64,000 nucleotides of DNA from Aralia elata (Eukaryota; Streptophyta; Magnoliopsida; Apiales; Araliaceae). Position 1 is the first letter of the stretch, and every line of letters begins with the position of its first letter. Both the position numbers and the translations under genes were made by a program. The notes below the pieces were generated by a model. The model saw only the letters and a program-made list of their open reading frames with translations. It had not been told where the DNA came from and did not search any database. This document shows positions 33,601 to 44,147 of this stretch, piece by piece. The stretch covers positions 12,901,958 to 12,965,957 of the forward strand of contig CM068382.1 in NCBI GenBank assembly GCA_034770075.1. Direction: 5' to 3'.

Positions 33601-35079
33601 CTTTTCCTTTACAAAAGCTCTAAAATGAAGTAATTTAGCTTAGAATCTACCTAGATATAAAATTGAGAATCATATACTCACATACGACCTTGCTGGGATA
33701 TTGTACTCCATGTAAGACACTTTAAAGGTCTCTAATATTAGATGATCGGGGCATAATTTTCCAAAGATTATTAATCAGATGCATGTAATATTTAGGTCTT
33801 CACCTTTTGTGATTATTTTAAACAATACTCCCTCTGTCTAATTAGTAATTACTTTTCCCTTTTCTTCTTTTGATGTCCCAAAACGACATCCTCTTTTGTT
33901 TTCAAACAATACAAGCTCTAACAATATTACCCTTTTACCCATTGAATTTGAATCTAACGGGTTTCTCACCACGTAAAACTTCTTTTACCCTTTTATTCTC
34001 ATCCTTTTCCTTTAAATGCATGAAATTTCAACGGGGACAATGGGACAGAGAGAGTATCAACTTTTAAAGTCCTTGCATGATCTGATCCTCATTCACCTTG
34101 TTTTAAATTCTTGATCTACAGATTTGTTTCTAGGCGGGATTATTTATATCATTTTGCATTTTATGTTTTACTTCAGTTGTCACAAAATCTCATGTTCTGG
34201 ACAAAAATGGGAGGAAGGTAATCGTTCTACAAGGGATGCCTCTTGGCATGCTGGTTATCAGGATTTACAACTATCTAGTATTTTGATTTGCTTTTCTAAT
34301 TTAATCACTGAACCTTGATTCATCAAATCTCATCTTGATTTACTATTTATAAATTATGCAGACTACTTTGTCCAGTAATTTGGCTAATAGCACAATGCTA
34401 TTCTCCCTTCTACAAGTGTTGTGGCAGGTGAGTACTGTCCTGCTTTTGCTTTATACTCGTTTTCAAAAAATTCCTGATAATTAAGTAATTAACATTGGAA
34501 GGTCAATTGATTTATCATCTGTTCTTGCCTTCTTGGTTAACGTCAGGTGGTATTTCTGACATGGCACATATACTGTGTATGTTTCAATATCACAACTGAT
34601 GAGTGGGTAAGTTTTTTTCCCCATATTTATGTACTTTTACATTTAAACAAGGGCTCTCTGACCTCCGAAGCTCTAACCTAGTTTTCCTTGAAATTTTGAA
34701 AATTCAGAGTTACCAATCTAATATTAATCTCAACTTCAATTTTTTGGTATTTCTGGACCTTATAAAAACTAAATTATATTTTTTTATCAGAGTGATTAAC
34801 TTGTGAGAGTGATGGATAAAAGTATATTTCAGAATTATGCTAATTGATAGTTGGTTTGCAGATAAACTGGAAAAAATATCCAGAGCTCCAAATGGTTGTA
34901 GAGCATCAGCCAGGTAAATTACTGATTTGGCTCTCTAGGCTTTCTCACCCTCTATATCGCAAAGTGACCTTAAGTACTTTTACTCTTCATGGCAACCGCT
35001 AACAGGGACAAGATTTATAAATCCATATGACAAAGGAATTCTGCAAAATTTGAAGGATTTCCTGAAAGCAGAAGGATAG
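30628..35079 (+). CDS. DHHC-type protein S-acyltransferase, 12 exons
   Basis: Exons: 30628-30796, 30886-31020, 31920-31986, 32120-32216, 32287-32337, 32877-32973, 33123-33206, 34177-34217, 34362-34427, 34547-34606, 34862-34913, 35006-35079. All have GT-AG ends, phases agree, and they total 993 bases (330 residues). The enzyme transfers a fatty acyl group from acyl-CoA to Cys residues of proteins at cell membranes. About six hydrophobic segments are visible. Motifs are DPG (129-131), the catalytic DHHC (195-198) in VKGFDHHCPAFGNCIGQKNH, TTDE (285-288, the TTxE motif) and NPYDKG (312-317). The Cys-rich domain is short: C184-x2-C187 and H190 precede DHHC, and the usual first Cys pair is absent. 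The start is the only in-frame ATG after the preceding stop. The DUF674 gene faces it from the right. Likely functional. Confidence 0.9.
33520..34020. repeat. Duplicated 90-bp segment inside DHHC intron 7
   Basis: A segment starting attacccttttaccc and ending cttttcctttaaa occurs at about 33523-33614 and again at 33926-34017 in the same direction, with few differences. It lies wholly within the intron between exons 7 and 8. Confidence 0.8.
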
Positions 35080-35546
35080 AATTTGTGCAGTTTTTTGCTA
35101 GACGATCTATAAATAGTTGTTCCGTCTTTCCAGCAAAGAGTTACTATTGATCCGAGCATATAGTTAAACAGTCCCACTGCTTGATGATCGCCAGATTTTG
35201 CGTGGAACAATTTCCAGTGGCATTAACAATATAACGGTAAGAAGTTGATATAGGGGTGTGTCAATTACTGACTAAAAAATTAAGGAAATAAGACATTTTG
35301 CAAAGTGAGGTTGGAGGTTCAATGTTTCCTGTAAATTTCTAGATGACAAAGCTGTTGAGAGCTTGTAAATTTCTTGATGACCAACTGTTCGGAGCTTGTA
35401 ATTTTGTGTCTGAATGAGGCATATGGTGATGTAGAAGAACAAAAAAGAAGTCTTATATGTTGCGAATTGAGCTTGTAACTTTGTTGCGGGTAGAAACAAT
35501 GATATAGTCTGTAAATTAATACAAGTACGCGAGTAATTAATTGATA
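35080..35546 (+). other. Presumed 3'UTR and downstream region of the DHHC gene
   Basis: This stretch follows the DHHC stop. It is conserved in both broken copies (51256-51430 and 58590-59240), including aaagagttactattgaccc and the gcttgatgatcgccag segment, so it belongs to the duplicated unit. A polyadenylation site could not be fixed. Confidence 0.55.
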
Positions 35547-35803
35547 CTCCCTCCGTCCCAAATTAATTGTTCAATTTTAACTTTTTAAAATCAAATTGAT
35601 CATTTTTAAAACTAATCTTTTTACTATTTTTGTTAAAATATAAGTGAAAAAATTATAACAAAAAAAAAGTATATACAATTTATTACTAACCCCAATTTTT
35701 ATAATTTTAAAAATATATTTATATGTGCTTAATTATTAATTCTAAAAATAATCGGTTTAACTTAAAAAAGTCAAAACTGAGCAAATAATTTGGGACGAGA
35801 GAG
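35547..35803. mobile_element. Stowaway-like MITE, 257 bp
   Basis: Ends ctccctccgtcccaaa and ttgggacgagagag, with TA on both sides. It is close in sequence to the copy at 24845. It lies between the DHHC gene and the first DUF674 gene. Confidence 0.85.
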
Positions 35804-36172
35804 TATTAAATGATGTAAAAGACTAATTTTATAGTGTATCCTTACATAATCTATTTTCATTTATAAAATGACAACTTTAATTTTTATTTTTTTTCAAACA
35901 TATATGGCTCAATCAAGAGAAAATGATAAATCTAAAACATAGAAAATCAAAGTTTTCCATTGAAATCAAAAGTGCGCATCAATCCATTAATAGAGAATAA
36001 ACGTTCACATTAACTATCAAGTAGAAATCAACCTTGCAACATTAACAACTAACCTAACTTGAGGGGTGGAGGGGAAGAAAGAAAAGAAAATATATGAAAA
36101 CTTTCTAAAGGAAAGTCGTCCGCTTGATTTGCATGAAGTTGTGGAGGAGATCATCCGATAACAATGCTGATT

Positions 36173-37146
36173 TTACCTTATTATAATCTTTCCAATAAAC
36201 ACATCCGTCAGAACTGTGTTAGACTCGAAAGAGGTCTTCACCAGCTCCAACGCCTGATATTAGAAAATAAAAAGAAAGAAGTAAAAAGAAAAAGAAAAAA
36301 CATAAGTAGAGTTATCACAAAGAACAACTCATGCTCAAACAACCATTTCAAAGAAACATGCATAGAATTACTCCATCCATTTCCAAAATCAGAGATACAT
36401 TTGTAAAACGAAAACTTTGAAGCAAAGTTCTATTTTTTCCAAACTTAGCTATATATCAGTTGTGGCATGATATTAATCAATCAACTAAAAATAAGAGTAA
36501 TGACATGTTATGAGCTTCGTATTAGTATATATAGTCTAAAAACTTAAATGTAAAGAAAAATGCATATCTAATTTTGAAACTGACAGAGTAGAAGTTAAAA
36601 GGGAAAAACCTTCTTCATGTTGATCTCTACATTCTTCTCTTCCAGGCTACCAATATCTTTAACAGCCAAACTATTGATCAGACTAATGCTAGAAATGGGG
36701 GAAACCGGCTTCACCGTCAGATCATCCGAAATCATGTAAGTTGCCATCCCTTTAACATACCCATCCACATTTTTCTTTTTGTTATCATCTCTAGATCCAT
36801 AACCAGAATAGCTAGAGGATTGTGGCGTTTCATATCCCAATTTCTGCATTAAATGGGTAGTACTCTTGGTGTTTGATGTGGGCTTACTGGGATACAATAG
36901 AACCTGTTTGGTTTGCTCTGGTTGTAGATAGTCAGCTTCAAGGTTTTTCACACTTTCATAGACTTTACCCAAAGTCCAAGATGCAGCCATTCCTTCCTCA
37001 GCCAGAAGCCTGATGAGAGTACCTAGTGGAAGTTCCAAGAGCCCAAATAGAAAGTCCACGAAATCCTTCCCTGATTCTGCAAAGATTACCCTTTTGGAGG
37101 TGTTGTCCACAAGGAGTTTCAAGCTTATGGTTGATTTGGAGGCCAT
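36173..37146 (-). CDS. DUF674 family protein, copy 1
   Basis: Exon 1 (37146-36610) and exon 2 (36253-36173) join in phase 0 (KK|ALELVK) to give 205 residues. The protein starts MASKSTISLKLLVDNTSKRV and continues IFAESGKDFVDFLFGLLELP, the N-terminal signature of the plant DUF674 family. The C-terminal part holds ATYMISDDLTVKPVSPISSI and SLINSLAVKDIGSLEEK, and exon 2 adds ELVKTSFESNTVLTDVFIGK. No membrane segment or signal peptide is seen, and the molecular function of the family is not known. Exon 2 falls outside any single open frame and was placed by its conservation in all three copies. A likely TATA sequence lies upstream near 37177-37190. The gene converges on the DHHC gene. Confidence 0.85.
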
Positions 37147-37176
37147 CTTAGAAATCTGGTTTTAGCAACAAAGAAG

Positions 37177-37190
37177 GTTTATATTTATTT
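37177..37190 (-). promoter_or_regulatory. Possible TATA box of DUF674 copy 1
   Basis: On the minus strand AATAAATATAAACC lies about 30-45 bases upstream of the start ATG. Copy 3 has a similar TATA-like sequence at the same distance. Given the AT-rich background this is only suggestive. Confidence 0.4.
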
Positions 37191-38420
37191 TTTGTATGAT
37201 TGCATTGGTACATACATTCTATATAAGCATTGCACATCCCTTAAATCATGGGATACTAGACATATATTGAATATAGGAGAGGAGTATGTCCAAAAGCAAA
37301 AAGTAACAAGTACTGATACACAATAGTGATTGCCTACAATATTGACTTATTTATTTGGCACTTATTTATTTGGCACGAATTCATATTTTTCACAGTGTGA
37401 ACATATCAAGCCAAAAGCATTGAGCCATTGACTATCACCTTGTTGGTTTATATTATTTTGTTTTTAACGATTACAAGTTATTTTATAATATTATTATATT
37501 TTTACAAATTTAAATTTTGATTGTTCGGAAGTTTGAAAAAATGATTGAGTCTTCAACAAATCAACGTAAAATCTTAATTTTAATTATATCTCAATTAAGA
37601 TAATAGAATTTACATTACATGAAAATAATCATGAGAATAGTTAATTAAAACAATTAATTAATGAGGATTTCTAATTGTAAAATGCTAAAGCTTTCCGGTT
37701 GGCCATTAGTTATTTAAATTGAATTATCAAAGTTACTCTCTCACTTTCCACTAGAAGATGTCTAGCATATGGTTACTCACTTCAAGAATAGTGCAGGCTT
37801 TAAATATCATACTAATGCTGCCATCCCACTTAGCATGATTCACTAATAAATTAAGTATTCATGGCTGGCACTTGATGCTAATGGAATCACAGGCATAAGC
37901 TACCCATTATTTCATCTCTTTGCACATCATCGCACGGGCAGGTTTCTTTTGTGCTAATTTAAGTATACTGATTACTGCCCCTCAAGAATAGTGCAGTCAT
38001 AAGCCATGGTTTCTCTAAATCAATTAACTATGTTGCTGCCCATTACTTGATATATTCCTTCCATGCATGGCTGGCGCTATCTTGGCAGAACATTCCCATG
38101 ATTAAACAAAATCGAATTTAATTCCCATGCTGCCCATTACTTAATAGACTGCTAAGAATCATGGGCATACAAAAAAGCTGCTCACCAATTCCTTTGTTGA
38201 CCGAAGCCTTATTCCAACGGGCAACGGTTATATCATTTTTCAGCAATCCTCTTCTAGTGACTAACGGATATATTAAACTTCCACTATATATTGGTCCAGA
38301 AGGAACTTGAAGAAAAACATACGGACGAGAGCATAAGAACAACCATAAAAATCACATTCTGATATTCTATTCACGTACATTTTAAGAGCTCCTAACTTTT
38401 CAATTGTGAAGTATTAAAAG
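37191..38420. other. Upstream region of DUF674 copy 1
   Basis: 37190-37440 is conserved with 61600-61790 upstream of DUF674 copy 3 (tacattctatataagcattg, ttgactatcacctt), showing that the duplicated unit includes the promoter side. Beyond 37440 the two diverge, and nothing was recognised. Confidence 0.5.
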
Positions 38421-38997
38421 GCTGTTGTGCACTTTAAACTTGTTACTAATTTCAGTTTCAAATCATTATACTTAAATTGGTGATATCTTTATTCAAGTCT
38501 TTGATCATTACATATTAGTTGAGTCTTACATTGTTGATATAATTATTGCATTGATCATAGTTTATCGTGTTATTATCTTTAAATAAATTCTATAAATAAT
38601 TGATAGACTAAGTGATTAGTCTAGTGTTTCTAATCTAATTTGGATCAAGAGTTTTTACAAGCAAGTTCAAGGTGTATAAGTGCACTAGAAGCAAAAGTGC
38701 TCGGGAGCAATAATGCTCGGGGAGTATAAGTACGTAAGAATTGTGAGAACTTGTTTTGTAAAGAAGTTAAAATTGTAATCCAAATTTGTTAATAAAAGAG
38801 TCTCCAATACTATTTGGTATTGGACGTGGATTAGGCTATTAGACTAGAGGTTAAGGGGCGAACCATGTAAAAATCTAGGTGTTTGTAATTTACTGTTTAT
38901 CTCGTTTATACTGCTTCAATTCTGCATTTGAATACTATATTTAGCAGAAAATTTTAAAGTGTCATTATTAATTAGTTAAAACATATACAACTATTCA

Positions 38998-39181
38998 CAA
39001 GGGCGGAGCCAGGAATTTTTTCTAGGCAGGGCTATCGCGCGGTCAAAAAATTGTGATCTTATAAATAATTTAACGGGGGTTCGGGGGCTGCGCCCCGAAC
39101 CAATTTTTTTAGATAATTTTATATTTTTCGGCCGATTGCATATGGACAGCCCACCCTAGCTCATATGTGGCTCCGCCATTG
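38998..39181. mobile_element. hAT MITE, 184 bp, with exact 8-bp duplication ACTATTCA
   Basis: The ends are CAAGGGCGGAGCCA and, inverted, CAATGGCGGAGCCA. ACTATTCA lies on both sides (38990-38997 and 39182-39189). The 8-bp duplication and short inverted ends define a hAT element. The interior contains a GC-rich hairpin (gggggttcgggggctgcgcc). Larger relatives lie at 28782-29997 and 41338-48593. Confidence 0.9.
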
Positions 39182-39281
39182 ACTATTCAATCCCCTTCTA
39201 GGTGTGCATACACGAAATTTAATTTGGTATCAGAACTTGCCTCTACTAACGTTGTCTTTGCAGGCCGTAGAGTAAGATCCT

Positions 39282-40212
39282 ATGGCACACCTTAATTTTC
39301 AAGAAGGACAGTCCATGAGCAAGCCACCATTATTACTTGGCAGTGAGAACTTTAATTTCTGGAAATTCAGAATGAAGATATACCTCAACAGGAATATATG
39401 GGAATGGTGGGTGGTTGACAAATGGATCCGTCATTCCAAGGCATGCCGGTGGCAGACCAAAAACACTTGTGGAAATGGATGCTAATGAATCGAATCATAC
39501 ATGATGTCTTACAACTCGAAAGCCATGAAGACTCTGTTGAGCGGGATGGTCCAATCAGAAATAGACAAAGTTTCTTTTTGCAATACGGCAAAGGAAATCT
39601 GGGATACCATCATCATGAGTCATGAAGAAACGTCCAAGGTGAAAGAGATGAAACTAAGCATGTTGATGCAAGAGTATGAACTGTTCAAACTATAGAAAAA
39701 TGAGACGATCAAAGAAGCTCAAACAAGGTTCCTTACCTAATGAATTCTCTTAGTGTGATTGGGAGGAAAATTGAACAAAGAGAAATCAATAGAATGCTGA
39801 TAAGAGTTATGCCCAAACAGTTCGCTCCAAAAGTCACCACTCTTCAAGATTCATCAGCAATTAGTATCATGGAGACACTTACATTATTTGGAGAGCTTGA
39901 AAATTTAAGAACCAGCTCAAAATATATGATAAAGAGGATGAGACACCAAAAAAAAGGACCTTAGCACTCCAAACCGAGAGCAACAATGAAGGAGATCATG
40001 AAGATTCGGATGAAGAGATAACACTAATGACTAGAAAATTAAAAGATCTAATTAGAAGGAAGAATCAATCAAAGCTTCAAGGAAATAATTTCAACAACAA
40101 GAAAGACTTCAAACAAAAATTACAAGAAGAAATATGTTTTGAATGTGGAAGATCTGGTCATTTCAAAAGAAATATTATTTTTAACTTAAAAAGAAGAACA
40201 AGTTTACTGTAA
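39282..40212 (+). pseudogene. Copia gag polyprotein, frameshifted
   Basis: It starts MAHLNFQEGQSMSKPPLLLG and continues across several frames with FNFWKFRMKIYLN, the AKEIWDTIIMSHE region and GRKIEQREINRMLIRVMPKQ. This is the UBN2-type gag of plant Copia elements. The zinc knuckle CFECGRSGHFKRN keeps Cys, Cys and His, but the fourth ligand is Ile. At least four frame changes and internal stops show it is dead. Confidence 0.8.
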
Positions 40213-40320
40213 ACAACATCAGAAGAAGGGGAAAAAAATAATTGTAGCAGCAAAAATAATGTTTCACATCGAATAACAATGTGTTAGATACATGTATTAG
40301 TGAAATTTCATTATAACTTG

Positions 40321-41337
40321 TGGAAACATCACGTTAAATCATACTACTAATGACATTAAAAGCTCCAAGAAGGGATATAAATATGATAAAGTCTCTCCTC
40401 ATAACACAACAAGATGCGCTCTTGGATGGGCTGAAGTAGTATAATACAATGATTATCGAGACAATTTCATTTAACAGAAACAGAGGTCTTTAGGTGCACA
40501 TATAGTCTTATTTTATTTTGAAACAAAAGAAAAAAAGTGAAAACTATTCAAATTCTATTTAACTATTAATTATTACTAATGTGTAACTTATATATTTAGT
40601 ACTAATAAGTGTAGTTAAAAATAAAATTTAATAGTATATTATGTAACTTACAAATATGTATGTATATGTATATGTGTATATATATATATATATATGTAGA
40701 TATATATACATAAGATATATGCATATATGAAGTAAATTTACACATAAAAAACTATTATTTTGCACATGTATTTTTCTCTCTTCTCCAATTACAAACAAAT
40801 AACTACTACAAAATAGTGTTCTATTGGAGTTATTTTGTGAATTGCTATTACGGATTTACCAAAAACTTAACATATATCTTGGAGGTATATCGTCTGAAAC
40901 CCTTAGCAAATCAATCGTGGTGGGGCGATAAAGACCTTAAGGAAATAGATCGCCCGTGCCATGTCGTTCGTTCTTGTTGTTAATTTTGATTTTATGAAGC
41001 TATGGTTCTAACGACATCTAATCCAATTGCACATTTCTTTAACAAACCACGATGATATAGCATTATATTGTTGTAATCCTACTTCTTTTTTTCCATATTT
41101 CATCTCTAAAAAATCAAGCATACCACTCTGGTGTAGTGAACATGTAATTTAGTTTCTCATATCTAAACAAACCACGATAAGTTAACGTAGCTAAAATGCA
41201 CCATTATCGCGTTGTAATCTATTACCATGGTCTAAGTAAGCCACGCTGTAACGTTATCTCATTGTAATATGTTGGTTGCCTGGCAGATGCAGGGACATAT
41301 CTCTTACGGTTGCCCAGTGGATCTGGCTACCCATAGA
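40321..41337. other. Upstream block of the duplicated unit, no gene
   Basis: 40376-40440 and 41140-41310 match 61847-62070 (e.g. taacgtagctaaaatg, attatcgcgttgtaatc). Between them lies about 700 bp not present in the other copy, including a TA/TG run near 40660-40730. No coding sequence was recognised. Confidence 0.55.
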
Positions 41338-42399
41338 CAAAAGCGGAGGCACGTATGGGCTAGGGTGGGTTGTAGCCTCCCTGAAATTTTTAATTTTTTT
41401 TTAGTACTTATATATCTTCACTAATCACTTTGTATAATATATATATATATATATATATTAAATAATATATGCACTATGTATATATATGGTTTAATATATG
41501 TAGTGGGTAGTATAATATATATATTAAATAATATATTATATGAAAGGTATGCAATATGCATATAAACAATGAGGTTAAACCATGAGTGCTAAATGGGAAA
41601 GTGTGTTGTAGTGCTGAAAATTTCAATAAAACTAAACAAGCATGCTGAAGATTATGGGGCACGAGGCTGAGTCACTAACAATTAATTTAAGTCATGATAC
41701 TGGGGAAGTGGGGATTGCAATATTAGTGCATATGTTGAGTTATTAAATTCATTAAGGAGATGAAGTCACAAGGTGACCGGGAATTTGGGAGGGAAAATTA
41801 GAGCTAATGACAACAAAAGAATTTACTCAATATCAAGCCTAGAAATTTCATCATCATCAAGCAAGAGGTAAATTATATGTTTTATTTCATTCGTGAAATC
41901 CGTAGGAAATTGTGTAATATATTAGTAAGAATTGCGCTGTTTATTTATGTTTGGTTGCGAATTGGGATAGGGATGCATGTGTTGTGCAGGCCATTTGATT
42001 TTGGAATGATAACTGATAAGGGTGGAATTTCTCATTTTCGGGCTAGGTTTCATTCAAATATCTATGGAACCTATTTTTCTATGCTATCACTACAAGAAAA
42101 AGGTTTAAAATCGACGGAATTATCATCGACGGAATCCAGTCCGTCGAATTTAACTTATTTCCGACGGAATAATCCGTCGAAGGTAAGTCCGTCGGAAATA
42201 ATATTATTTCGACGGAAGTCCGTCAAAAGTAGAACTCTTTGGCGCCAAGTTTTCCGCCAGCGCGAACCCTAATTTCGACGGAACTGCAGTTATTTCTGAG
42301 AGAAATTCCGTTGAAAATAATATAATTCCGAGGGAATTATTTGCGACGGAATTTCCGTCGGAAATAACTTATAAAACCTAAATCAGGTTTCATTTCCTT

Positions 42400-42561
42400 C
42401 AGCCGCAACACATCATCACACACACACACACTCTCTCTCTCGTGTTCACTTTGCCTCTCTCTCATCTCTCACTATCTGATCAGTCCTTGCCGCCGCCGTC
42501 GTCGTCGTCGACAGTTGCTGCCTCCGACTCCATTCCATTGCACTGTCCGTTCTCATTTCAA
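42400..42561 (+). promoter_or_regulatory. 5'UTR exon of the CACTA gene with (CA)n(CT)n and GCC/GTC repeats
   Basis: A pyrimidine-rich leader with cacacacacactctctctctc and gccgccgccgtcgtcgtcgt runs up to a donor (TTTCAAG|GTATGT) at 42561/42562. It follows the left subterminal repeats. The leader intron would end just before the first coding exon near 44148. Confidence 0.5.
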
Positions 42562-44147
42562 GGTATGTATGGTTTAATTTTTTTTCATTTAGCTGCAGCA
42601 TGCGATGCATGAGATTATTCAGTATTTTGGATTGATTTGGGTATGAAATTTCATGTCTGAATTTGATTAGTAGTACACTGTGTATGAATTTGGTATTACA
42701 TATTGATTTGGGTATGAATTTTGGTCTGAATTTAGTTTATTTTTGGATTGATAATATTAGAATTACTTCAAATTTTAGTCCGAAATTGGCTAATTTGGTT
42801 ACCTGTTTGGCCTGAATTGGTCAATTTGGGTCTCAGGGTTTTAAATTTTTATGAAATTGCTCTAAATTTGAGAGATTTTGGTCTATAATTTGTCTAAAAT
42901 TGCTCAATTTGGGTCAAAAATGTCTGAAATTAGTGAATTTGGGATAAATTTGGGATTGATTTTAAACCATCACAGTTATGTTAATCGACTCAATTGGGAC
43001 TGGTTTTGGACTACCTTAATAATTTGGGACCGCCTTATTTATGGTGCGTATATATGAATTTTGTCCATCAATATTATGTATTTATCTTGCCAACTGATCC
43101 TTGCTGATATGGACTGTAGGTAATTAACTTGGTATATTTGCTATTTTCGACGAAATTTTCGACGAAATTTCTGTCAGAATTCTTCAATTACCTTATTTGT
43201 GGGCCTTGCTTTATTTTATTTATGGATTTTAATTAGTTTCCAATATTTGAATGTATACTAAGTACCATATTCTTAGTTTCTTACCCAAAATGAAATGAAC
43301 TAAGTAGCATTTATTTAGTTTTGCACTACTAAATTGCAACAAATTAAAATTTGATATTATATAATATCAAACAAAATAAATAAAGTAAATTAAATTAAAT
43401 ATAATTTAATATAATATAATTAAAATAATAGAAAAAATTATATTAAATAAAATAAAATAATCTAAAATAAAGTCAGTTTACTATAATAAATTAAACTAAT
43501 TACATAAATTAAAAATAAATAAAATAACATTTTTATATTGAATTAAAACTAAGTAGCATTTACTTAGTAGAACTGCTACATACAATAAAGTCCAAATACT
43601 ATATTTTAATTCAAATAAATAGTTTTCGATAAACTACGATAGTGAACATCTATCATTAGAAAAATAAACTAAGTAGCATTTTCTTAGTTTTCCACAATTA
43701 CAATAAACATAATATAATACTTGTGCATGTAGTATATTCATTAGGAGCTTAGAAACCCGTTTGACATTCACTCATTAGGAGTGACTGTCGAATAGTCCCC
43801 AGTCTGGACTGTTACTGGATGTTATGTCTCTCACTTAGGCCAATGTCAATGGGTTAGTTACGTTTTTTTTTTGTTTAGAGGATTTTTCAACTGTTATCTC
43901 TACATGTTCTTCGAGTGCATATTTAGATTAAGTTCTCTTAGTCTATTTCGTGTACTTGGAGACCATGGGGAGGTGCTGTCAAAATTTTCTTGAAACATAA
44001 AAAAAACGTGGTCAACGTATTGGCACTAGTGAGGAGACGCATCCAGGAATGAGATAAAAGCCTAGCCCCTGTAGAGTGGAGATATATATACTAGGTAAAC
44101 TAAATACATGCATATATATTCTAATTGAGTATTTTCTTCAATTAAAA
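42562..44147. other. Probable first intron of the CACTA gene
   Basis: AT-rich, no coding segment. It contains repeats of gaatttgggtctgaaat type (42640-42960) and of taagtagcatttacttagt type (43260-43690). Confidence 0.45.

Larger units (their letters stand above)
38421..40320 (+). mobile_element. Copia-type retrotransposon remnant (LTR end, primer site, gag)
   Basis: About 38421-39220 reads like a Copia LTR (ggttaaggggcgaaccatgt and gtttgtaatttactgtttat near its 3' end). It is followed at 39223 by tggtatcagaac, the usual primer-binding site for initiator tRNA-Met, and then a gag gene at 39282. There is no protease, integrase or reverse transcriptase and no 3' LTR. The 184-bp hAT MITE is inserted in the LTR. 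Homology to the paralogous region at 61847 resumes near 40375, so the remnant ends before that point. Confidence 0.75.

Noticed and set aside
34122..34217. DHHC exon 8 starting after ctacag, implying a one-base loss relative to copy C
   Set aside because: The phase does not fit the next exon. Starting at 34177 after ttacttcag gives a 41-base exon in correct phase on both sides, so no frameshift exists.
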